Shown here one piece after another: positions 57,015-64,000 of a stretch of 64,000 nucleotides of DNA (the first letter of the stretch is position 1; the number at the start of each line of letters is the position of its first letter). Below the pieces are notes generated by a model, which saw only the letters and a program-made list of their open reading frames with translations, was not told where the DNA came from and did no database searches. The DNA is from Amorphophallus konjac (lineage: Eukaryota > Streptophyta > Magnoliopsida > Alismatales > Araceae). The stretch covers positions 123,852,886 through 123,916,885 of the forward strand of contig CM040126.1 of assembly GCA_022559845.1 (NCBI GenBank). Reading direction: 5' to 3'. Both the position numbers and the translations under genes were made by a program.

Positions 57015-57812
57015 AAGGTCGGTGCACAGTTGCATTTCTTCATGCAAGGTCGGTGCACATTCAAGCCCTGAAGAAGTAAGGTCGGTGCACGTCCAAAACT
57101 AGCACGCACCAAGGTCGGTGCACGTCCAAGACTAGCACGCACCAAGGTCGGTGCACGTCCAAGAGTAGCACGCACCAAGGTCGGTGCACGGCCAAGACTA
57201 GCACGCACCAAGGTCGGTGCACATTTAGATTTCTGCAAGCAAGGTCGGTGCACGTTCTACCTTATGCCATATAAGGTCGGTGCACTTTTGCTATATAACC
57301 TACAAGGTCTGTGCACATACGCAAACGAAGGTCAGTGCATGCTTGCTTTCAACATGTCACGGTCAGTGCATGTTTTTGCCCTCACACTACAAGGTCTGTG
57401 CACATTGGTTTCAAGGTTACAAGGTCGGTGCACATTTGGTTAGTATGCATATAGGTATGTGCACATCACTGTTCACAGCCTAACAAGGTCGGTGCACATT
57501 CTTCTTCAACACTACGAGGTCAGTGCATATCATTGTTCACATTGCATTATAAGTCAGAGGGAAGTCGGTGCACATCTACTGTAGCGCATACTAAGGTCGA
57601 TGCACATTCACTTATACCTACGCTACAAAGTATGTGCACGTTATTGAAAGTCTGTGCACTTGCAGAGGACCTGAAGACTAAGGTTGGTGCACGTGAAGGA
57701 ACCAAGGTCAGTGCATGTTTGCTGAAATGCCTCAATGAAGAAGAAAAGTCTCTGCATGTTTTGCCCCCAACTTCACAAGGTCTGTGCTACTCCAAACCAA
57801 GGTTTGTGCATG
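57015..57812 (+). repeat. GGTCGGTGCAC array in C2 LTR (about 24 units, 24-34 bp period)
   Basis: Core AAGGTCGGTGCAC recurs about every 32 bp from 57015 to 57812. Units between 57084 and 57215 are near-perfect 33-bp tandem repeats; the others share only the core. Variants are GGTCTGTGCAC, GGTCAGTGCATG and GGTATGTGCAC. The core includes the palindrome GTGCAC. Confidence 0.9.
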
Positions 57813-58590
57813 TTTTCCTTCAAGTAGCAGAGCATGTTCGACGAAATGCCTCAGTCTGGAAGGTGTCCTTGTTCAGTCAACCATCTTCATAATCATGGGT
57901 TGCTATATCAGTCTTTTTGGTCAGAGGAAAAGTAGGCTGCCAATTCTGGGAAAAGTCACCTGTCTGGCTCCCAGCCTTTTTTCCTCCATCCAATCAGAGT
58001 TCTCTGCCACTTAGATCACCAGGATAGAAGGACGTCCTTGACAGTCCAACCTGTAGAAAAGAAGATACTGCAGATCTTACTTGGGAGCTCCTACTCTCAT
58101 TGTTTCTCTGGCCAATCAGATGCTACCAAGGGCTGCTTGGGGCTATAGAAAGGACCCCATGCTAGAAGCTGTTGCTGCTGCCGAAGCTACTGGAGTTTAA
58201 GGCCAAACCTGAGAGGGCTACTGGAGAATGAAAAAGGGCCACCCCATTGAGCATTCAAAGAAGAATATCTGTGAGGAAGAAAGGAAGAAGAGAGAGCACC
58301 CCAGCCCTGGTTCAAGCTAAACCAGTTGTGAAAAAGGAAGAAGAATTTGAAGGGAGTGCAGTCCCTTCTCTACAGCCAGCCCTAAGCTTAGTTGGGCTTC
58401 ATCACGAAGCCACAATGCCTTCTTCCTCCCATGTAGTTAGACCTTCATTTTACTTTTCTGAATAAATGTTTCAAGTGTGTGTCTGGTGCTCTGTTTAGAG
58501 ATCGGTGTGTCCTTGGCTGAGTTCAACCTTGTGTGTTCTTGGGAGACTATCCCAAGTGTGGTTGCTGCACTTGCAGCTTATTGTTGGCTT

Positions 58591-58592
58591 TT

Positions 58593-58623
<31 letters not shown>

Positions 58624-58675
58624 GGGCTTGTCCCAGTGTGTGGTGAGGACCTCATCCTCGTGTGTGTGTGTGTGA
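58591..58675 (+). repeat. (TG)n and G20 tract in C2 LTR
   Basis: A TG run leads into 20 consecutive G (58607-58626), and a second TG run lies near 58660. C3 has the CA equivalent at 41940-42195. The G tract could form a quadruplex or be a length-unstable homopolymer. Confidence 0.85.
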
Positions 58676-59106
58676 AAAACCATCCCTACCGGTTTGTGTG
58701 TAGGATGTGTGCTATGTTCGCAGCGTGTGGTAAAGTCTCACCGATTGGTGAGGGGTGGACGTAGGTATGCGGGTTTGCAGACTGAACCACCTTAAAAATG
58801 CACTGTGCAGTGGGTAGTTCCTTGTGAGATTGCTCCATCTTTTCTATCCCCATTCACAGGTTGGTGTGCGTGTTTTAACATATGTAATCTTGGTTTCTCC
58901 TTCGCACATTCAATCTCATAGGACCATGCTTTGCCTTTTTCATTTGAGTCATCTACCCATTCTGCTGTGCTTTATTTCTAAGTGCCTCATGTGCACTCTA
59001 GTGTTGTTTATGATTTAATTAGCTAAAGTTTTTAATTGGTCATAGTCTTTTAGCGGATCTATTCAACCCCCCCTTCTAGATCCGGTTGCACCTATCGGAC
59101 CTAACA

Positions 59107-59333
59107 TGCCTAGGGTGCGTTCTTATGTAAAATGGCAAGGTGATTTGCTATTCCTCGAGACAGTTGAAGCGTCATGAAGAAAATTATCCCTGCATGATCT
59201 GGAGCTGGCTACTGTTGTCTTCGCCTTGAAAATTTGGCGAAATTACCTTTATGGGGAGAAGTTCACTATATTCTCGGACCATAAAAGTTTGAAATATCTA
59301 TTTACCTAGAAGGAGTTAAACATGAGGCAATGT
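59107..59333 (+). pseudogene. Tekay-like RNase H fragment hosting C2 and G3
   Basis: Plus-strand remnant with an [18 protein letters not shown] segment, then, out of frame, [16 protein letters not shown] and [12 protein letters not shown] stretches, close to G1 RNase H. TAG (in TTTACCTAG) and a frameshift show decay. It is the oldest layer visible; C2 ends at 59106 and G3 begins at 59334. Confidence 0.75.
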
Positions 59334-60492
59334 TGTCATGCCCCGAGATTATGCAACGTAAACAATCGGGAACGTGAATAGCCGGTATGGTAAGCCTCTT
59401 GCAAGCAATATAATCAGAGCGTCAGACAATCACACAAAGTTATTGCACAAGTAATTCACTAAAACCTTCATCTTTATTTCATATAAATAACCATCAAAAT
59501 ACATAAGATCTTTGACTCTCTTTACTATACTCAATAAAATAAAGATTACATCATGACTCGACTAGACACTTGATAACTATGGCTTCTCTCGTCCATATAA
59601 CCTTCAATCGCTCTCGGACCCACTACTTGTATAATCCGAATCCGATTCACTTGTACCTCCTAAAACATTGAGAAAGTAGGTAATGAGCACACTTGCCCAG
59701 TAGGTATCTTCGTATCAACATGAAGGCGAGTTTAAGTGATTAGCATTTTAGCTCTAGAGAATAAGATAAATCATGCAAATATAATAAAACATGTAAATAA
59801 AACCAAAGTAACAAGATATGACCATGACGAGCTACGTAAATATGGTTGATCAAGTATATAACCAGAATGTAAATTGGCCTTTCCATGAACAAGGATGTAA
59901 CAAGAATGTCCTTTTCATAACCATGAAGGCTATGCACTAGAAAGTCATGTAACAAGCAAGAAAGTACTTTTCGCTTAATAGCAAGTACTTCTTGAATTTA
60001 CGTGGATCATTATCCATGTCCGTGGATCTTAACTTATTTATAAAGAAAGTACTCCCAGCATAATGCGATGCCAGTAGCATCATACCCCATGATTTACAGT
60101 ATGTTTCTGACAATTACCGAGGGGACTAGCATAGAGCCCTTGAAAATAATCAGTGCTCGAACTACATCTTCAAGTATAAATCAATGTACTTCCACGATTA
60201 TAACAATAATGTGACCAATAATGTACAAGTTTAACAATAATTCCATGATAAGGTAACCAAGGTATAGCACGTACCAATAATTGATCATGAGAATTCAAGA
60301 GATGCATTAATAACTAGGATATGCCATGGAGAAAATTCGGCAGCATAACGGTACATTCATTATCTTTCATATTTTTAACATTGACTTATTAACATAGGTT
60401 CAGGGTCCACATAATTCTAAGACCATCCAGAACTATATAAAAAAAAAACCAACCCCAAAGGTCAAACCTCGGGTTTGACAATTTTAGGAACC

Positions 60493-60548
60493 AAGCGGTC
60501 GTTTACTAGACCATTTCTTGAGACAAGCGGTCTAGTGCAGGACTGTTT
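60493..60548. repeat. 24-bp dyads with changed arms in G3 LTR, pair
   Basis: 60493-60516 (AAGCGGTC, GACCATTT) and 60525-60548 (AAGCGGTC, GACTGTTT), with an 8-bp spacer. The 24-8-24 geometry is kept, while the outer bases changed from TRACG/CGTYA to AAGCG/CRTTT. Confidence 0.85.
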
Positions 60549-60704
60549 AACGTATGAAACAGAAAAGTCGACATAGTGAAATCTCCTGGATCCTGACATC
60601 ACGGTAAAAGCCGCTTAGTGATTGTAGCAGTCTAGGATATGGCCACAAAGGTCTAGATCTCACAAAACACCGATAAATGTGCTCTCTAGACAATGGGCTT
60701 TTAT

Positions 60705-60812
60705 GGTACAACCAGCTCGACGTCCTAGTGATAATCCCAGGCTCGCGGAGACTTATGAAGGCCTTCAAACAAGATTTCCTAGTCTGTTGCAAGGAATATC
60801 CATTGGAGAAGT
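60705..60812 (-). repeat. 110-bp shared block (G3 LTR copy)
   Basis: Landmarks GGTACAACC, CGACGTCC, AATCCCAGGCTCGCGGAG, ACTTATGAAGG, TTCCTAGTC and AAGGAATATCC, in the order seen in G1 and T2. Confidence 0.82.
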
Positions 60813-61189
60813 TATCAAGTCCAAGAAAAATGTGCCTATAAGTGTAATGTGTAACTAATGACAACATACCAGGATATGTGCCATGTACTTAAGAAAATGA
60901 CTCTAGAAGAGAAAGATAGTGGTAACAACGATCAAATCATGACTAGTCCATGAATCATATAAATTTAAGTTAATTACAAAAGTATATGATTTGGTCATGA
61001 AAATAACATAAGTTTAAAAAAAATTCTAAGTGCATAAAGAATCATGAAATCTACTAGAATGTTCTATTAACATAACGAAGTATATGAAAATATCACTTGA
61101 AATAGGAGTAAAACCTACTTAACATATAATAATTGGGGCCAATCTGTAATATGTTTCGGGTTAACAATATCACAGAGATCAGCAAACAC

Positions 61190-61276
61190 AAACGGTCTAG
61201 TGGGTGACCGTCTATTGTGACTAACGGTTTATTGTGCGACCACTAGGGATTCTGGCGGTCTACAGAAAGACCGTTT
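61190..61276. repeat. 24-bp dyads in G3 LTR, trio
   Basis: 61190-61213, 61222-61245 and 61253-61276, with spacers of 8 and 7 bp. The last unit has arms TGGCGGTC and GACCGTTT. Confidence 0.82.
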
Positions 61277-62205
61277 CTTCCTGTGTTAACAGAAAACTCA
61301 ATAATACTAAAATACAATACTAATATAAGGCATATCATGCATGGAAATCAACATGAATAAACTCTATAGCATGATAGAACAAGGATAGGTCAGCCAATAT
61401 GCATGGGTTTATGTACTAACAAGAGAATTTCCTTTTTACTCCATTAGGGCTAGTTCATGCATGAATATTATACTAGATGCATAGTCCTAATTAAACCATA
61501 AAATTCTCAGTGTATAATGCATGAAATCGACTGGAAATAGAGGGTTTTTATCCCTAATTTCATGTTTAATTTGTTCATGAGATAACCTACCTTAAATAGT
61601 GCTCCTAGACTGCCAATTTTTGACTGGAAGTAAGGCCTAGTTCTGCACGTTCTGTGCTAAATCAGCAACTTCACGCCCTTATATCTCCTGATTCCCTTGA
61701 CCTAAAGATGTGAAATTTTGAGGGTAAGAAGAGGGTACTAACATGAACAATTCGTTCTAAAGAACCACTATCTAATTACCTCATTTAAGGCTTCCAATTT
61801 ACAGATCTTTCTAGGTCGGTTGTACTACTTCCTGAGTTGTTTCCACCGAACCAGCATCTTTGCAGGCTTCTATCTCTCTATAGGCTTGATCTCCGAAATT
61901 TGGAGGAAGGTTAGATCTAACTAAAATGAACAAATTCCTAGAAGAAACTTATCTTGAATCCGACCTCTTTACCTTAGTTCCACGTGGCCAAAAGTAAGGG
62001 TCACGCTGGTTGGTTCTGGGGTCTATTTATAGGGTTTAACTAGGCTTTCATGGATTAGAACGATTGTAGAGTCCTAATTGGGTATTAGATCAATCTCTGA
62101 GAGTCCCAAGCATGCTTACAAGTCTTCATACTTCGGTCTCTAGAGTTTGGATGCCAAAAATCTAATCTTTTTGCACTTTCTTCCACTCACGGAATCTACA
62201 GAGCT

Positions 62206-62262
62206 TAGCGGTCATTTAGGAGACCCTTTTCCCGTGGCTGACGGTCTCGCGAAAGACCGTTT
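62206..62262. repeat. 24-bp dyads in G3 LTR, pair near promoter
   Basis: 62206-62229 and 62239-62262, with a 9-bp spacer. The second has arms TGACGGTC and GACCGTTT. It matches the G1 pair at 6943-6998 by position. Confidence 0.82.
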
Positions 62263-62573
62263 TTGGTTTAGGGCGTCGAATTTGAAACTAGTTGAAACTC
62301 TTGTATTCTTATCCACCTCTTTATCCAAAAATATTCCTACTTATCTCCTTAATTCCGTAAATACATCAATTCCAAGCTTCTAGAACATGGGCCAAAGTTA
62401 AATTTTATAATTTGAGCCAATTGGATGTGTCAAAATGGGCCTAATCCTTTTGGATCAGTGCAGGGCCATAATAATTGGATTTAATTAACCATAATTCATT
62501 TAATAGCCCTTTTTTCCCATCGAATAATTAATATAATTATATTTTAAATCTCAGAATTTTCTCGGGCGTTACA

Positions 62574-62584
62574 TTCTCCCCCAC
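62574..62584 (-). other. G3 polypurine tract
   Basis: GTGGGGGAGAA on the minus strand abuts the LTR. Confidence 0.82.
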
Positions 62585-64000
62585 TTATAAAGAATTTGGT
62601 CCCCAAATTCCTTATAATAAGATTTGCTAAGGAGAGTGTACTTACATTCAAATATCTCTGGAAATCTTTTGCGCATGGCTTCTTCAGTTTCCCTTGTTGC
62701 TTCGTGTGGCCATGACTTGGTCCATTGATTTTTGACCATAGGAATGGTTTTATTCCGAAGTTGACGTACTTCGCGTTCAATGATATTGATTGGCCTTTTC
62801 TCGTATGTCAAGTCCTTTTGAATTTTCAAGTTGTCGTAAGTGATGACATAGAAAGGATCCGATACATACTTCTTGAGCATTGAGACGTGAAATACATCTT
62901 GAACTCCTGATAATTGAGGGGGCAAAGCTATTCGATACACGACTTCACCAACCCTTTCGAGAATTTTAAAGGGGCCAATGAATATCAGAGTAAGCTTGCC
63001 TTTGATACCGAATCTTCGAATACCTCAACATGGAGAAACCTTAAGGAATACATGGTCTCCTACTTGAAATTCCATGTCACGCCTTTGGTTATCAGCATAC
63101 GATTTCTGCCTATCTTGAGCCATCTGGAGTCTTTCTCGAATGAATTTTATCTTCTCAGTAGTATCCCTGATGATATCGGGACCGAGAAATTGCCTTTCTC
63201 ATACTTCATTCCAGCAAATAGGTGATCGACAGCTTCTACCATACAGAGCCTCGAATGGTGCCATTTGTGTACTAGTTTGGTAGCTATTATTTTTTGAAAA
63301 TTCCACTAGAGGTAAATGGTCGTGCCAACTCCCTCTAAAGTCAATAGCACAAGCTCTGAGCATATCTTCCACCACTTGATTTGTCCTTTCAGTTTGACCA
63401 TCAGTTTGTGGATGGAACGCAGTGCTAAAGTTAAGTCGGGTCCCTAATGAATGTTGTAGACCCTTCAAGAATTGTGATGTGAATCGAGGGTCTCGGTCGG
63501 ATATAATGGTGATAGGGACACCATGTAGTTTGATAATTTCTCTCATGTATAATACTGCTAGTACATCCACAGACTATCGACTTTTGATTGGTAGAAAATG
63601 TGCAGATTTAGTCAATCGGTCTATGATCACCCATATACCATCATGTCCTCCTCTTGTCTTAGATAAACCCATGATAAAATACATCCCTATACTTTCCCAT
63701 TTCCACTCGGGAATATTCAAGTGGTGTAATTTCCCAGCAGGCTTTAAATGTTCTGTCTTTACTTGCTGACAAGTGAGACAACGAGCTACAAAGTCTGCTA
63801 CTTCTCTTTTCATATTGGGCCACCAAAAGTTTCTTTTCAAATCTTGATACATCTTGGTAGCACAAGAGTGAATAGCATACCTTGATTTGTGAGCTTCTTC
63901 CATGATCAATTTCTTAGTGTCATCATGATTCGGCACACAAATTCGATCTTTAAATAATAGTCTTCCATCATTTGAGATAGAAAATTCCGGTCTCTGATCA
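62585..64000 (-). pseudogene. G3 integrase with chromodomain, partial
   Basis: Read right to left from the window edge: zinc site (HKSRYAIHSCATKM, CLTCQQVK), core, then DVFHVSMLKKYV and chromodomain (IIEREVRQLRNK). The first catalytic aspartate is replaced by tyrosine (SIGMYFIMGL against SIGMDFIMGL in G1); ISDRDPRF and GQTERTNQ remain. TAG near 63571 replaces the tryptophan of G1. Frame breaks occur between 62940 and 63199. The integrase is therefore inactive. Confidence 0.88.

Larger units (their letters stand above)
56707..59106 (+). repeat. C2 3' LTR (2.40 kb)
   Basis: Starts TGTTGGATATATGATG after the PPT and ends CGGACCTAACA. The CCCCCCCTTCTAGATC stretch near the end and the AACCACCTTAAAA motif are shared with C1 and C3 LTRs. 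It contains the GGTCGGTGCAC array, a (TG)n stretch and 20 consecutive G residues. The flank is TGCCT (59107-59111). Confidence 0.85.
59334..62573 (-). repeat. G3 3' LTR (3.24 kb)
   Basis: Homologous to the G1 LTR along its length. Contains the 110-bp shared block (60705-60812), dyad clusters with altered arms (60493-60548, 61190-61276, 62206-62262) and the TATA box at 62023-62031 (minus). Confidence 0.9.
59334..64000 (-). mobile_element. G3: Tekay/Del-like chromovirus, 3' part (runs off the right edge)
   Basis: The 3' LTR (59334-62573) is followed by PPT, chromodomain and integrase on the minus strand, in the same layout as G1. The LTR begins TGTCATGCCCCGAG where G1 has TGTCACGCCCTGAG. It is clearly related to G1 but more diverged. 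Confidence 0.9.

Noticed and set aside
56666..57253. 195-residue minus-strand ORF with repeated APTLVRASLGR
   Set aside because: Direct translation of the 33-bp tandem array in the C2 LTR; the repeat is explained at DNA level.
1..64000. Ordinary host genes, tRNA, rRNA or microRNA genes
   Set aside because: Every credible coding region matches a retrotransposon domain or transposon-borne accessory gene; tRNA-like strings are only primer binding sites.

Overview
The window is plant nuclear DNA, most likely from a eudicot with a large, repeat-rich genome. I see no ordinary host gene. Almost every base belongs to nested LTR retrotransposons: SIRE-type Ty1/copia, Tekay/Del-like chromovirus Ty3/gypsy and Tat/Ogre-like Ty3/gypsy. 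The evidence is domain order (copia INT-RT-RNaseH, gypsy RT-RNaseH-INT), the plant initiator-tRNA-Met primer site, chromodomains, a second archaeal-type RNase H, plant mobile domain (PMD) accessory genes, and LTR ends confirmed by target-site duplications (TSDs).

Layout, oldest host to youngest insertion: a Tekay-like RNase H scrap (59107-59333, +) was entered by copia C2 (3' part about 55261-59106, +). C2 appears to be split by chromovirus G2 (3' end 52774 to about 55260, +). G2 was entered by Tat element T1 (1-3998 plus 51563-52773, coding strand +, continuing off the left edge). The LTR of T1 was entered by chromovirus G1 (3999-51562, -, TSD CGTTA). G1 holds two further insertions: copia C1 (8914-21677, +, TSD ATACT) in pol, and the 23.5-kb Tat/Ogre element T2 (24008-47499, -, TSD CCGAG) in gag. 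T2 gag is split by a copia solo LTR C3 (41613-44167, -, TSD GTGGG). On the right, chromovirus G3 (59334 to the edge, -) is a diverged relative of G1. With the insertions removed, G1 is about 11.3 kb.

All coding regions except C1 gag and pol are visibly decayed. Most interruptions fit C-to-T or G-to-A changes, as expected for methylated, silenced DNA. T1 and T2 each carry a multi-exon PMD gene antisense to gag-pol near the 3' LTR. T2 also carries a second antisense gene of PMD/DUF7745 type. C1 has the SIRE-style third ORF.

The most unusual signal is not a gene. Every element family here carries its own short CpG-containing palindrome in fixed-geometry arrays. In the gypsy elements this is a 24-bp dyad, TRACGGYC-N8-GRCCGTYA, arranged 24-8-24 in pairs or trios. 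I find roughly 80 copies by hand, in unrelated chromovirus LTRs and in Tat LTRs, leader, introns and intergenic DNA. The diverged G3 copies change both arms together. Copia C1 uses pairs of GTYRAC cores 22 bp apart in LTR, coding and 3' DNA. C3 uses CGGTCGACCG pairs at 22 bp, and C2 a roughly 32-bp GGTCGGTGCAC array. A separate 110-bp block is also shared between the chromovirus LTRs and the Tat leader. I read all coordinates and alignments by eye.
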